Source: Riemerella anatipestifer (GTDB taxonomy: Bacteria > Bacteroidota > Bacteroidia > Flavobacteriales > Weeksellaceae). Taken from it: 64,000 bases of DNA. Location of the stretch: positions 372,001-436,000 of the forward strand of contig NZ_CP142016.1 of assembly GCF_035666175.1 (NCBI RefSeq). Direction: 5' to 3'. Below are positions 37,956 through 47,979 of this stretch, in pieces (the stretch's first letter is position 1; each line of letters begins with the position of its first letter). A model generated the notes under the pieces. The model worked only from the letters and a program-made list of their open reading frames with translations, did not search any database and was not told where the DNA came from. The position numbers and the translations under genes were made by a program.

Positions 37956-40361
37956 TTAATTTCTTAATGGTTTTCCTTTTTGAAGCATAAATTGGATACG
38001 CTCTAAAGTTTTTCTCTCTCCACAAAGCTGTAAGAAAGTCTCTCTCTCTAAGTTAAGAAGGTACTGTTCTATAACTAAAGTTTCTTCAGAAAGATTTCCT
38101 CCTGCCATTACAAAAGCTAACTTATCTGCAATTTTCTTATCATGTTCAGAAATGAAATTACCTGTAAGCATTTGGTCTGTACCCACATAGAACATACCTA
38201 ACGCATCTTTACCTAAAACCCTAACTTTCTCAGAAACAGGCTGTGTATAACCTTGTTCTGCCATTAGTAATGCTACTTTTTTAGCCTCTGCAATCTGTCT
38301 ATTTTTATTGACTACCACAAAGTCTTTACCATGCTGAAGAATATCCATATCATAAGCCTCGTAAGCCGAAGTAGCCACTTTACCCATAGCAATATTCATA
38401 AAGGCATCTCTTAGACGGTTATTTTTAACATCGTCTTTAGACATTTGTTTCATGGTTCTTAAAGTCATTTCTTTAGTACCACCACCGCCTGGGATAACAC
38501 CTACACCTACTTCTACTAGACCAATGTAAGTTTCTGCAGCAGCTACCACACGGTCAGCGTGAAGCGTCATCTCGCAACCTCCACCTAGTGTCATTCCAAA
38601 CGGAGCTACCACCACTGGTATTGAAGAGTAACGAAGCCTCATCATTGATTTTTGGAAATAAGCAATCGCCATATTCAAATCGTCCCAATCTTGGTCAATT
38701 GCCATCATCAAAATCATAGCTAAGTTAGCACCCACCGAGAAATTAGCTCCTTGGTTAGCCACTACTAGACCATCGTATTCCTTTTCTGCTAGGTCTATCG
38801 CTCTGTTAAGACCGTCTAAAACTTCTCCTCCAAGAGAGTTCATCTTAGAACGAATTTCAAAGTTGATGATACCATCACCTAAATACTGTATCGCCGAACC
38901 AGAATTACTCCAAAGCGTTTTATTTTTTCTAATATTATCTAAAATGATAAAGGCATCTTGCCCTGGTATAGACTGATAATCTGCCTTAGTTTTATCAAAG
39001 TATAAAGTTTGACCTTCTTCACTCACTTGATAAAATGCCTTACCTTGCTCTGCTAAAGATTTAACCCAATCTGATACTTCATACCCAGCTTCTTTAGCCA
39101 ATTCTACACCTTTCTGAACCCCAACAGCGTCCCAAATTTCAAAAGGTCCATTTTCCCAACCAAATCCAGCACGCATAGCATCATCTATCTTATAAACTTC
39201 GTCTGAAATTTCTGGAACTTTGTGAGAAACATAAGCAAATAAAGCTCCCAAAGTGCTGCGATACAACTCGCCTGCCTTATCTTTACCACCTATTAAAACT
39301 TTAAATCTATCAATAGGTTTATCAATATTTTTAGTTAATTCTAAAGTAGGAAAAGAGGATTTATCTTGTAATTCGTACTCTAAGGTATCTAAGTTTAATC
39401 CTAATATCTCTGATTTGCCATCAGCATTTTTAACTTTCTTAAAGAAACCTTGTTCTGTTTTAGAACCTAGCCAATTATTATCCATCATTTTTTGGATATA
39501 ATCTGGCAACTGGAACACCGCCTTGAACTCTTCTGCCTCTGCTCCACTTTCTCTAACTCCATTAGCCACATGCACAAGTGTATCTAGCCCCACCACATCT
39601 GCCGTTCTAAATGTCGCAGATTTTGGTCTACCAATTACTGGACCTGTTAGTTTATCTACATCAGAAACACTTAATCCTAGTTTTTGTACTTTATGAAGTA
39701 AATCCATCATACCAAAAACACCTATTCTATTCGCAATAAAAGCTGGCGTATCTTTCGCTAAAACTGTAGTTTTCCCTAAAAATTTAGCCCCATATTCCAT
39801 GTAGAAATCTACCACTTCTGGAGCGGTCTCTGGAGTAGGAATAATTTCTAAAAGTGGTAAATATCTTACTGGATTAAAAAAGTGTGTTCCTGCAAAATAT
39901 TTCTTAAAATCATCGCTTCTGCCCTCAGTAAGAAGATGGATAGGAATACCCGATGTATTAGAAGAAACTAATGTACCTTCTTTTCTGTATTGTTCTATCT
40001 TTTCGTAAACCGATTTTTTAATATCCAATCTCTCTACTACCACCTCAATAATCCAGTCTGTATTTTTGATTTTAGACATATCATCATCAAAGTTACCTAC
40101 CGTTATTCTGTCTGCAAATTTTGGAGTGTAAAGCAATGCAGGACTTGCCTTTTTAAGTTTCTCCAAATTTTCAGTTGCAATTCTATTTCTAAAGGCTTTA
40201 TCTTCTTTAGTAAGACCTTTTTTCTGCTCCGCTTCTGTAAGTTCAAAAGGAACGATATCTAGCATAAGCACCTCTACACCTATATTGGCAAAATGAGCCG
40301 CTATACCAGCACCCATAATTCCTGAACCAAGAACGGTAATGTGTTTAATTCTTCTTTTCAT
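37956..40361 (-). CDS. fadN: 3-hydroxyacyl-CoA dehydrogenase/enoyl-CoA hydratase, FadN type
   Basis: 801 residues. NAD-binding dehydrogenase domain first (VLGSGIMGAGIAAHFANIG at 9-27), its C-terminal helical domains next (FANRIGVFGM, then RAGFGWENGPFEIWDAVG), and the enoyl-CoA hydratase fold last (about 495-700, GMTLGGGCEMTLHADRVVAA). This order is the reverse of E. coli FadB and matches Bacillus FadN, as does the gene order fadN-fadA-fadE. It performs hydration and oxidation in beta-oxidation. The MarR gene lies 24 bp upstream. Confidence 0.93.
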   Translation of the reverse strand: MKRRIKHITVLGSGIMGAGIAAHFANIGVEVLMLDIVPFELTEAEQKKGLTKEDKAFRNRIATENLEKLKKASPALLYTPKFADRITVGNFDDDMSKIKNTDWIIEVVVERLDIKKSVYEKIEQYRKEGTLVSSNTSGIPIHLLTEGRSDDFKKYFAGTHFFNPVRYLPLLEIIPTPETAPEVVDFYMEYGAKFLGKTTVLAKDTPAFIANRIGVFGMMDLLHKVQKLGLSVSDVDKLTGPVIGRPKSATFRTADVVGLDTLVHVANGVRESGAEAEEFKAVFQLPDYIQKMMDNNWLGSKTEQGFFKKVKNADGKSEILGLNLDTLEYELQDKSSFPTLELTKNIDKPIDRFKVLIGGKDKAGELYRSTLGALFAYVSHKVPEISDEVYKIDDAMRAGFGWENGPFEIWDAVGVQKGVELAKEAGYEVSDWVKSLAEQGKAFYQVSEEGQTLYFDKTKADYQSIPGQDAFIILDNIRKNKTLWSNSGSAIQYLGDGIINFEIRSKMNSLGGEVLDGLNRAIDLAEKEYDGLVVANQGANFSVGANLAMILMMAIDQDWDDLNMAIAYFQKSMMRLRYSSIPVVVAPFGMTLGGGCEMTLHADRVVAAAETYIGLVEVGVGVIPGGGGTKEMTLRTMKQMSKDDVKNNRLRDAFMNIAMGKVATSAYEAYDMDILQHGKDFVVVNKNRQIAEAKKVALLMAEQGYTQPVSEKVRVLGKDALGMFYVGTDQMLTGNFISEHDKKIADKLAFVMAGGNLSEETLVIEQYLLNLERETFLQLCGERKTLERIQFMLQKGKPLRN

Positions 40362-40385
40362 ATTAAGTATAATTCTATTTTTTAT

Positions 40386-40835
40386 TTATTTTTTACGATT
40401 GAGTTCGTTGGCAATCTTCACAATATCATTAGTTACCTCTTTAAAAACCTCTAATTTTTCGGGTGAAATTCTCTCAAGAATTAATTTATTAAAGTTAAGT
40501 ACCATCGCCTTGGATAAATTTCTAGACTCTAAACCCTTTTCAGTTAGCTTAATGATAACTTCTCTTTTATCTGTAGATGACTTATCCTTGTAGATATAGC
40601 CATTATCCTCCAATAGCTTAATAATCCTTGTAAGCGAAGTAGGCTCTATTGCCATTTTAGGACCTAAATTAGTGCTTCTAGTTCCGTTCTTTGGGTCTAT
40701 CTTCAGCAAAGTAAGTGCCTGTACAGTAGTTGAATCATGCTCTTGAGCTTTCTCCGAATACATTCTAGAAACAGCTAACCAAGTGGATTTAAGTATTAAA
40801 TCTATGTTTTCTATTTTGTCTTTATTTGATTCCAT
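40386..40835 (-). CDS. MarR-family transcriptional regulator
   Basis: 149 residues, winged helix. The recognition helix region is MAIEPTSLTRIIKLLEDNG and the wing is YKDKSSTDKREVIIKLTEKG, the classic MarR D-x-R pattern. It heads the beta-oxidation operon and probably represses it until an acyl-CoA or fatty acid binds, like FadR-type regulators elsewhere. A 12-bp palindrome in its own promoter is the likely operator. Confidence 0.92.
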   Translation of the reverse strand: MESNKDKIENIDLILKSTWLAVSRMYSEKAQEHDSTTVQALTLLKIDPKNGTRSTNLGPKMAIEPTSLTRIIKLLEDNGYIYKDKSSTDKREVIIKLTEKGLESRNLSKAMVLNFNKLILERISPEKLEVFKEVTNDIVKIANELNRKK

Positions 40836-40860
40836 TTTTATATCTAAAAACTTTGTACTT

Positions 40861-40891
40861 CAAATATAATACAAAATACTATGCATGCATA
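40861..40891 (-). promoter_or_regulatory. Promoter and palindromic operator of the MarR-fad operon
   Basis: The minus strand has the -7 element TATATTTG (40861-40868), 25 bp before the MarR ATG. Just upstream of it lies the perfect palindrome TATGCATGCATA (40880-40891), covering the space toward -33. A repressor bound there would block RNA polymerase. Confidence 0.65.
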
Positions 40892-41002
40892 ATAATTAAA
40901 TGTTAAATTTAAGTTAAATCAATAATAATCAACATTATAAATAATATGCGAGACATATAAAATAATTTATACCCGGAAACTAATCATCAGATTTATAACA
41001 AA

Positions 41003-41035
41003 TTAAGGGCTTGATGGAAACCACCAAGCCCTTAA
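41003..41035 (-). terminator. Terminator-like hairpin after the PPIase gene
   Basis: TTAAGGGCTTG (41003-41013) pairs with CAAGCCCTTAA (41025-41035), with TGG/CCA extending inward past one mismatch. The T run on the minus strand is weak. Confidence 0.7.
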
Positions 41036-41057
41036 AATATAATAATTAAGATATAAA

Positions 41058-42140
41058 CTATTTAACCTTAACCAATTCTACATCAAATAATAGCCACGCA
41101 TTAGGCGGAATAACACCACCTGCTCCTCTCTCTCCATAAGCTAAATTAGATGGGATAAGCAATGTTGCTTGCTCTCCTTCTTTAAGAAGCATAATACCTT
41201 CGTCCCAACCTTTGATTACTCTACCCGTTCCCACAGGAAACTCTATTGGTTCTCCTCTTTTAAAAGAGTTATCAAACTCTTGTCCGTTAGTTAATCTTCC
41301 TGCATAGTGTACTGCCACCATATCACCTGCTTTAGGAGCTTTACCTTCAGTAGATTTTGTAATTTTATATAAAAGCCCAGACGCTGTAGCCGTCATTCCT
41401 GCCTTTAATTCTTCTAATTTCCTAGCAGCCTCTGCTTCTTTTTTAGTTGTGTAAGCTTTATTTCTTTCTTGGATTTTAGATTTACCTTCATTAAATACTT
41501 TTGCTGCATCATAATCTTTGTAAGAATCACCTTTAGTGAAAACCTCTACCTTTTGTATTACTACATCTTGCTTAGGCTTATGTTGTGCTCCTATTTCTAC
41601 ATTAGCAATAGCATCTATAACTTCTAAACCTTGTATTACTTTACCAAACACCGTATGCTTACCATCTAACCAAGGTGTAGCCACTTCTGTAATAAAAAAC
41701 TGAGAACCATTGGTATTAGGACCAGAATTAGCCATAGAAAGATAACCTTTACCCTCGTGTTTTAGATCATTCTTTTCGTCATCAAATTTATAACCAGGAT
41801 CTCCCATTCCTGTTCCCGTTGGGTCTCCTCCTTGAATCATAAAATCCTTGATAACTCTATGGAAAATAATCCCATCATAGTAAGGCTCTCCTTTTTTCTT
41901 AGCTTTATTTTCTATTGTACCTTGTGCTAATCCTACGAAGTTAGCTACGGTTACAGGAGATTCTTTGTCGTTAAATTGGATAATCATACTTCCTTTAGAA
42001 GTTTCCATTTTTGCATAAACACCCTCTGGAAGAGCGTTGTAAAATTCTTTTTCGATATTCATTTTTTTGTATATAGGATTACAATTAGTTAATGATAAAA
42101 TTGCTAATAAAGCAACACACAAAGATAAGACTTTTTTCAT
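41058..42140 (-). CDS. Cyclophilin-FKBP double-domain peptidyl-prolyl isomerase lipoprotein
   Basis: 360 residues. The lipobox is LTNC (Cys20). A cyclophilin domain spans about 37-205 ([26 protein letters not shown]). A charged linker and an FKBP domain follow at about 255-360 ([50 protein letters not shown]). Both domains isomerise X-Pro bonds, and the anchor puts them in the periplasm or on the outer membrane, where they would help fold exported proteins. The fusion occurs elsewhere in Bacteroidota. It is a single gene flanked by its own terminator. Confidence 0.92.
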   Translation of the reverse strand: MKKVLSLCVALLAILSLTNCNPIYKKMNIEKEFYNALPEGVYAKMETSKGSMIIQFNDKESPVTVANFVGLAQGTIENKAKKKGEPYYDGIIFHRVIKDFMIQGGDPTGTGMGDPGYKFDDEKNDLKHEGKGYLSMANSGPNTNGSQFFITEVATPWLDGKHTVFGKVIQGLEVIDAIANVEIGAQHKPKQDVVIQKVEVFTKGDSYKDYDAAKVFNEGKSKIQERNKAYTTKKEAEAARKLEELKAGMTATASGLLYKITKSTEGKAPKAGDMVAVHYAGRLTNGQEFDNSFKRGEPIEFPVGTGRVIKGWDEGIMLLKEGEQATLLIPSNLAYGERGAGGVIPPNAWLLFDVELVKVK

Positions 42141-42227
42141 CGTTAATTTAATTTGGGAATGGTTAAAACGAAATACCGAAACTTTAGTATCTAGCCTCGG
42201 TATTACTTTTATTTCAATTATAGTAGA

Positions 42228-43046
42228 TTAATCTTCTTTACTTTCGTCATACCTATCCACTATCTTCTGAGAAACCCCAGTATTGCTAAATCCTCCATCA
42301 TTGAAAAGGTTTTGCATTGTCACCTTTCTTGTTAAATCAGAAAACATTGCCACGCAGTAGTTAGCACAATCTAAAGCTGTTGCATTGCCTAATGGAGACA
42401 TATCTTCTGCATAACCTAAGAAACCTCCAAAGCCTTTTACCCCACTTCCTGCTGTTGTAGGTGTTGGAGATTGTGATATGGTGTTTACTCTTACTTTTCT
42501 TTCACCCCAATAATACCCAAAGCTTCTCGCAATACTCTCCAAATAAGATTTGTTATCTGCCATATCGTTATAGTCTGGGAAAGTTCTCTGAGCTGCAATG
42601 TAAGAAAGTGCTAAAATAGAGCCCCACTCGTTCATACAATCTTTATCCCAAGCGGTTTTCATAACTTTATGGAAAGAAACCGCCGACACATCCCAACCTT
42701 TTTCTAAAAAGCTATAATTAAGGTCAGTATAAGGTTTTCCTTTTCTTACATTAACCGACATTCCTATAGAGTGTAAAATAAAATCTAGCTTTCCAAATTT
42801 TTCTATCGCAGCATCAAAAAGTTTTTCTAAATCTTCCATAGAAGTAGCGTCTGCACCAATGACCTCTGCTCCTGTTTTTTCTGCCAAAGCGTTTAATTCC
42901 CCCATTCTCATAGCGATAGGTGCATTAGATAAGATAAATTCAGCACCTTCTTCATGACATCTTTCTGCTACTTTCCAAGCGATAGATTGCTCGTTAAGAG
43001 CTCCAAATATAATTCCCTTTTTTCCTTTTAATAATCCGTATGACAT
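42228..43046 (-). CDS. fabI: Enoyl-[acyl-carrier-protein] reductase (NADH)
   Basis: 272 residues from the ATG at 43046; a longer frame to 43067 overlaps the promoter. KKGIIFGALNEQSIAWKVA is the FabI NAD-binding N terminus. SYIAAQRTFPDYNDMADNKS holds the catalytic Tyr-x6-Tyr/Lys region and TISQSPTPTTAGSGVKGF the substrate loop. It performs the last step of fatty acid elongation. Confidence 0.95.
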   Translation of the reverse strand: MSYGLLKGKKGIIFGALNEQSIAWKVAERCHEEGAEFILSNAPIAMRMGELNALAEKTGAEVIGADATSMEDLEKLFDAAIEKFGKLDFILHSIGMSVNVRKGKPYTDLNYSFLEKGWDVSAVSFHKVMKTAWDKDCMNEWGSILALSYIAAQRTFPDYNDMADNKSYLESIARSFGYYWGERKVRVNTISQSPTPTTAGSGVKGFGGFLGYAEDMSPLGNATALDCANYCVAMFSDLTRKVTMQNLFNDGGFSNTGVSQKIVDRYDESKED

Positions 43047-43064
43047 AATTATTTTATTTAGCAA

Positions 43065-43072
43065 CAAAAATA
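43065..43072 (-). promoter_or_regulatory. Bacteroidota -7 element for fabI
   Basis: TATTTTTG on the minus strand, 18 bp before the ATG. Confidence 0.5.
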
Positions 43073-43138
43073 ATAAAAAAAATAAGATTGGGATTACAAT
43101 CTACCCTAAATTTGACTAGACTTCTTACATTAAATTAC

Positions 43139-43146
43139 TATCTTTG
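43139..43146 (+). promoter_or_regulatory. Bacteroidota -7 element for the transaldolase gene
   Basis: TATCTTTG, 24 bp before the ATG at 43171. It overlaps the longer alternative start at 43144, which is therefore rejected. Confidence 0.6.
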
Positions 43147-43170
43147 CTGAAACAAAAATCTAATTTAAAA

Positions 43171-43824
43171 ATGAAATTTTTTATCGACACCGCTAATCTT
43201 GAACAAATTAAAGAAGCTAAAAATCTAGGTATTTTAGATGGCGTAACTACCAACCCTTCCCTTATGGCTAAAGAAGGTATACAAGGGAAAGAAGCTATAA
43301 TGAATCATTACAAAACCATTTGCGAATTGGTAGATGGAGATATTTCGGCAGAGGTACTTTCTACAACTTATGAAGAAATGATAAAAGAAGGTGAAGAATT
43401 AGCTGCTATCCACCCTAATATCGTAGTGAAAATACCAATGATAAAAGACGGGATAAAAGCTATAAAGTATTTTTCTGATAAAGGTATTAAGACTAACTGC
43501 ACTTTAATATTTTCGGCAGGACAAGCTCTTTTAGCAGCTAAGGCTGGAGCGACTTATGTATCGCCTTTCTTAGGGAGACTAGACGACATCTCTACCGATG
43601 GACTTAACTTAATAGAAGAAATCAGAACGATATATGATAACTATATGTTTGAAACTGAAATTCTAGCCGCTTCTATAAGACATTCTATGCACATTATAGA
43701 TTGTGCTAAGATAGGTGCTGATGTTATCACTTCTCCTTTAGCTCCTATATTGAGTTTACTTAAACACCCTTTAACGGATAATGGTCTAGCACAGTTTGTA
43801 GCTGATGCACAGAAATTAGGCTAG
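43171..43824 (+). CDS. fsa: Transaldolase/fructose-6-phosphate aldolase family
   Basis: 217 residues, the short decameric class. [28 protein letters not shown], then VVKIPM, whose Lys is the Schiff base, and [14 protein letters not shown]. It transfers or cleaves three-carbon units. Which reaction dominates cannot be told from sequence. With the transketolase at 2536 it would serve the non-oxidative pentose phosphate route. Confidence 0.92.
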   Translation: MKFFIDTANLEQIKEAKNLGILDGVTTNPSLMAKEGIQGKEAIMNHYKTICELVDGDISAEVLSTTYEEMIKEGEELAAIHPNIVVKIPMIKDGIKAIKYFSDKGIKTNCTLIFSAGQALLAAKAGATYVSPFLGRLDDISTDGLNLIEEIRTIYDNYMFETEILAASIRHSMHIIDCAKIGADVITSPLAPILSLLKHPLTDNGLAQFVADAQKLG

Positions 43825-43847
43825 TAAACAACATCATAATTAAAAAC

Positions 43848-43882
43848 AAAAAATCCTCACAACTAAGTTATGAGGATTTTTT
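43848..43882. terminator. Bidirectional terminator
   Basis: 12-bp stem AAAAAATCCTCA/TGAGGATTTTTT with an 11-nt loop between convergent genes. Confidence 0.9.
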
Positions 43883-43900
43883 TATTATTTGATTTAGATA

Positions 43901-44992
43901 TTAAACATTAAATCTAAAATGCATAATATCACCGTCTTGTACCACATATTCTTTACCTTCCACAGAAAGTTTACCTGCTTCTTTTACCTTAGCTTCCGAA
44001 CCGTAATTGATGAAATCTTCGTACTTAATTACTTCTGCACGGATAAATCCTTTCTCAAAATCAGTATGGATAACTCCTGCCGCTTGAGGTGCCGTCCAAC
44101 CTTTACCTATCGTCCATGCTCTTACCTCTTTTACGCCTGCTGTGAAATAAGTTTGCAACTTTAAAAGTTCATACGCTTTACGGATAAGACGGTTAATTCC
44201 TGGCTCTTCTAGCCCTAACTCTTCTAAGAACATTTGGCGTTCTTCGTAGGTTTCTAACTCGTTAATATCTGCCTCTATCTGTGCTGCCAAAGCCAACACT
44301 TCCGCTCCTTCTTTTTGAGCCATTTCCTCTACTTTACTTATCCATTCGTTGCCATTTTTAATAGAGTTTTCATCTACATTACAAAGATAAAGCACAGGCT
44401 TTTTAGTTAATAATTGTATTTCGTCTATGATAGGCTGAGTAATATCGTCAGTTTCAAACTCACGAGCATTTCTACCGCTTTCTACAAATTCTAAGATACT
44501 TTTTAATGTTTCGTATTTTAAAATGTCCTCTTTTTTTCCTGATTTTATAAACTTCTTGGCTTTTTCTACCGCTTTAGTTAGAGTTTCTATGTCTTTTAGT
44601 TGTAGCTCTATATCTATAATTTCTTTATCTCTTAATGGGTCCACCGAACCTTCTACGTGCACGATATTCCCATTATCAAAACATCTCAATACATGGATAA
44701 TAGCCTCACACTCACGGATATTTGCCAAAAACTGATTACCTAAACCTTCTCCTCTACTCGCTCCTTTAACCAGTCCCGCTATATCCACTATCTCCACCAC
44801 TGCAGGAAGAACTCGCTCTGGATTAACCAATTTTTCCAACTCAAACAATCTCTGGTCTGGTACAGATACCGTTCCTAAGTTAGGCTCTATGGTACAGAAA
44901 GGATAGTTAGCACTCTGTGCTTTTGCATTACTAAGACAGTTAAACAAGGTTGATTTTCCTACATTAGGCAAACCTACAATTCCACATTTCAT
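43901..44992 (-). CDS. ychF: Redox-regulated ribosome-binding ATPase YchF
   Basis: 363 residues, as usual. GIVGLPNVGKSTLFN (G1), DIAGLVKGASRGEGLGNQFL (G3 and following helix), YLCNVDE in place of the G4 motif as in YchF, and the C-terminal TGS domain (WTIGKGWTAPQAAGVIHTDF). It hydrolyses ATP rather than GTP and binds ribosomes. Single gene. Confidence 0.97.
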   Translation of the reverse strand: MKCGIVGLPNVGKSTLFNCLSNAKAQSANYPFCTIEPNLGTVSVPDQRLFELEKLVNPERVLPAVVEIVDIAGLVKGASRGEGLGNQFLANIRECEAIIHVLRCFDNGNIVHVEGSVDPLRDKEIIDIELQLKDIETLTKAVEKAKKFIKSGKKEDILKYETLKSILEFVESGRNAREFETDDITQPIIDEIQLLTKKPVLYLCNVDENSIKNGNEWISKVEEMAQKEGAEVLALAAQIEADINELETYEERQMFLEELGLEEPGINRLIRKAYELLKLQTYFTAGVKEVRAWTIGKGWTAPQAAGVIHTDFEKGFIRAEVIKYEDFINYGSEAKVKEAGKLSVEGKEYVVQDGDIMHFRFNV

Positions 44993-45115
44993 AATCAGAT
45001 ATATTATAATTTTGCAAATATAGTTAAGTAAGATTGGATTAAAAAATAAGACATCTGTTTTTTAAAGTTATTTGAGGATTTTTTCATTACTTTGTGTGAA
45101 GCATATTCTACTTTT

Positions 45116-46402
45116 ATGAAAATAAAATACCATCTACTCATTATAACAATGCTTATCTTATCACAGATGAGTATGGCACAAGCTCTTAATTTTGATGATT
45201 ATTTCACTAGTGGAAGTCTCCGCATAGATTTGTTACTCGCAGGTAACCATACCTACAAAACAGCTACAATACATCAACTAAAAAAAGAACCTCACTACGG
45301 TGGTGGGACTTCGGCACAGCTTATTTTTCCAGATTTGGGGAACTATAGAATTGTGATAAAAGATGAGCTTTCCAAAAAAATGATTTTTTCTAAAGGCTTC
45401 AGCCCCATATTCAGCGAATGGCAAGCCACCGAAGAAGCTAAAAACAAATACAAGTCTTTTGAAAACACTTTCACCATACCTTTCCCTAAACAAAACATTA
45501 TTATTGAAGTACAGTCTAGAGAAAGAGATGGTTCGTTTTCTAATCTTCTTACAGAAGCCATCAATCCTAATCAATTTGATATTGTTAAAGAAACGCCTTC
45601 TTTCTATCCTTCAACTAAAATTTACGGTCATAAACCTCCACAAAATGCAGTAGATATCGCCATTCTAGCAGAAGGCTACACCACCGAAGAAATGCCTAAA
45701 TTTAAAAAAGATGCCCAACGCTTTATTGATTATATGATGAGCGTAGAGCCTTTTAAATCAAATAGAAATCATTTTAATGTATATACCATAGAGTCGCCCT
45801 CCCAAGAGTCTGGAACGGATATTTCTGGAGAAAATATTTATAAAAACACCATTTTAAACTCTCATTTTTATACCTTCGGAGAGCCTCGCTATCTTACTAC
45901 TTTATCCTCTTTTAAAATTTCAGATATAGCTGCCAATGTACCTTATGACCAAATTTTTGTTATCGTAAATACACCAAGATATGGTGGCGGTGGTTTTTAT
46001 AATGTGATTAACTTGGTATCAGCGGATAACTACTTATCTGAAAAAGTATTTGTGCACGAATTTGGACACGGCTTTGCTGGTCTCGGAGATGAATATTACA
46101 ACAACTCTGGTGGAACTACCGATTTATATAATTTAAAAATAGAACCTTGGGAACCTAACCTCACCACTCTAGTAGATTTTGGCAAAAAATGGAAGCATAA
46201 GGTTAATAAAAATACACCTATACCAACGCCTAGAACGGAGTTATATAAGAATAGTATTGGAGTATTTGAAGGCGGTGGCTACACTCCAAAAGGTATATAT
46301 AGCCCTGTACAAGATTGCAGAATGAAGTCTAACACTCCAGAAAATTTCTGCCCTGTATGTACAGATGCTTTGCTGGAAACTATATTATTCTATACGAAGT
46401 AA
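45116..46402 (+). CDS. M64-family (IgA peptidase-like) secreted metallopeptidase
   Basis: 428 residues from the ATG at 45116, chosen for the signal peptide MKIKYHLLIITMLILSQMS. An N-terminal beta domain (about 25-165) precedes the peptidase domain. The zinc site is HEFGHGFAGLGDE, with H314, E315, H318 and D325. DIAILAEGYT opens the catalytic domain. Family members include an IgA-cleaving enzyme, but the substrate here is unknown. No type IX C-terminal sorting domain is seen. Confidence 0.88.
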   Translation: MKIKYHLLIITMLILSQMSMAQALNFDDYFTSGSLRIDLLLAGNHTYKTATIHQLKKEPHYGGGTSAQLIFPDLGNYRIVIKDELSKKMIFSKGFSPIFSEWQATEEAKNKYKSFENTFTIPFPKQNIIIEVQSRERDGSFSNLLTEAINPNQFDIVKETPSFYPSTKIYGHKPPQNAVDIAILAEGYTTEEMPKFKKDAQRFIDYMMSVEPFKSNRNHFNVYTIESPSQESGTDISGENIYKNTILNSHFYTFGEPRYLTTLSSFKISDIAANVPYDQIFVIVNTPRYGGGGFYNVINLVSADNYLSEKVFVHEFGHGFAGLGDEYYNNSGGTTDLYNLKIEPWEPNLTTLVDFGKKWKHKVNKNTPIPTPRTELYKNSIGVFEGGGYTPKGIYSPVQDCRMKSNTPENFCPVCTDALLETILFYTK

Positions 46403-46409
46403 AAAAATA

Positions 46410-46755
46410 TTATTTCTTACTCAAAAACAAGCCATTAAGCACAGAAGTAACGACAGACAAAGCAATACTAAAACCTAATGCCCACCAAAAACTATCAATA
46501 ACAACCCCATTGACTAGATATTCTGCTAAAAGCATAATACAGGCGTTAATGACTAACGAAAATAAACCCAAAGTAATAATAGTTAATGGAAAACCTAAAA
46601 TTTTCAAGATAGGTTTTACTGTGATGTCTAATAGACCTAAAATAATTGCAAATATCACCGCAGTGCCAAATGAAGCAATATGCACCTCCAGATAGTACAT
46701 ACTGAAGTACAAAGGCACTTACCGCTACAATAAGAAGTTTGATAATCAGTTTCAT
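46410..46755 (-). pseudogene. Phage-holin-4-2-type membrane protein, frameshifted
   Basis: MKLIIKLLIVAVSAFVLQYV is encoded from the ATG at 46755. The rest (VHIASFGTAVIFAIILGLLD, then helices to GLFLSKK) is in another frame. One extra base near 46685-46686 explains it: removing a C on the plus strand gives VLSGVHIASFG. The restored protein is about 114 residues with four helices, the normal length for this PF04020-like family of small inner-membrane proteins. Despite the family name these are not usually phage genes. Confidence 0.8.
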
Positions 46756-46767
46756 AATAACAGAAGT

Positions 46768-47835
46768 TTAGTCCATTTTATAAAGAATTGCATTGATATT
46801 CATTCCTGCTCCTACAGAAGCGAACACAATGTATCCTCCTTGTTTAAATTGATGATTACCTAGCTTCCCTTTCTTGATAAGATTATACATTGTAGGTACA
46901 GTAGCCACGGAAGAATTACCAAATTTCTGAATCGTCATTGGTGCTATTGCCTCATCATAGGTTTTCATTCCGTAAAGGCGATGCAAACGAGAAATAATAG
47001 CATGATCCATCTTAGCATTAGCTTGATGAATTAAAATTTTATCAATGTCCTGAATGCTTAATCCTGCTTTATCTATTGTAGATTTTATGGCATCTGGGAC
47101 ATATTTGAGAGCAAATTCATAAATTTTTCTCCCACGCATTCTGATATAATTTTTGTCTTGTGGTACATTTGGATTCAACGAAGACGAGTTTTCTAAATAA
47201 CTTAGTTCCTCCCCATTAAAACACAAAGTACTATCCGCAATAATGCCTTTATCTTTACTTTCGTCAGCCTTTACCACTACAGCACCAGCACCATCAGCAA
47301 AAATCATTTTATTTCTATCGTAAGGGTCGGTTACTTTACTTAGAGTATCCCCGCCTACAACCAAAATATATTTAGCTCTCCCTGCCTTAATAAGGCTATC
47401 CGCCAAAATCATAGCTTCTACCCAGCCTGGGCAACCAAATATCATATCATAATTGATACAACTAAGATTTTTAATCCCTAATTTATTCTTTAGTCTTGCA
47501 GACATACTAGGCATAAAATCAGAAACACCACTATTACTTACCTCACCAAAATTACTTGCGTAAATAATATAATCTAGTTCTTCTTTATCTATACCAGCGT
47601 CCTCCAAAGCCTCTAGAGAAGCCTTTAGTCCTAAGTCAGAGTTATACTCTTCTAGATTACTATAACGCCGTTCTTCTATTTCTGTAATTTCTACAAATTT
47701 GTCTATAACTTCCTGTACAGGTTTATCAATCAGCTCTTTATTATCATCAAAAAAAATAGAATCTAAAAAATCTGACCCTTTAATTATATTGCTTGGTACA
47801 CAACTTCCTGAACCTATAATGACTGTATTTGGCAT
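46768..47835 (-). CDS. 3-oxoacyl-ACP synthase III-like enzyme
   Basis: 355 residues from the ATG at 47835. A TTG 27 bp upstream lies next to the -7 element and is rejected. The thiolase-fold triad is C135 (MIFGCPGW), H270 (LIHQANAK) and N307 (FGNSSVATVP). The sequence around the active-site Cys and the lack of a nearby fab cluster suggest one of the FabH-like paralogues rather than housekeeping FabH. It condenses an acyl-CoA primer with malonyl-ACP or a related substrate. Confidence 0.88.
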   Translation of the reverse strand: MPNTVIIGSGSCVPSNIIKGSDFLDSIFFDDNKELIDKPVQEVIDKFVEITEIEERRYSNLEEYNSDLGLKASLEALEDAGIDKEELDYIIYASNFGEVSNSGVSDFMPSMSARLKNKLGIKNLSCINYDMIFGCPGWVEAMILADSLIKAGRAKYILVVGGDTLSKVTDPYDRNKMIFADGAGAVVVKADESKDKGIIADSTLCFNGEELSYLENSSSLNPNVPQDKNYIRMRGRKIYEFALKYVPDAIKSTIDKAGLSIQDIDKILIHQANAKMDHAIISRLHRLYGMKTYDEAIAPMTIQKFGNSSVATVPTMYNLIKKGKLGNHQFKQGGYIVFASVGAGMNINAILYKMD

Positions 47836-47859
47836 AAGTATTTTGGATAAATTAGACTG

Positions 47860-47867
47860 CAAATTTA
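47860..47867 (-). promoter_or_regulatory. Bacteroidota -7 element for the KAS III gene
   Basis: TAAATTTG on the minus strand, 24 bp before the ATG. Confidence 0.5.
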
Positions 47868-47927
47868 ATAATTATAATGATAAACACTTTAACATTGGAG
47901 AAAGAGTTTTATGTTTTAAGAGTAAAA

Positions 47928-47958
47928 TTGCTCAAATCGTGGTTTTATGTTACCTTTG
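47928..47958 (+). promoter_or_regulatory. Bacteroidota promoter of the ubiE-porT run
   Basis: TTG at 47928-47930 and TACCTTTG at 47951-47958, 20 bp apart; the ATG is 21 bp downstream. Confidence 0.65.
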
Positions 47959-47979
47959 TGGCTGTAAATTTTTAAGATT

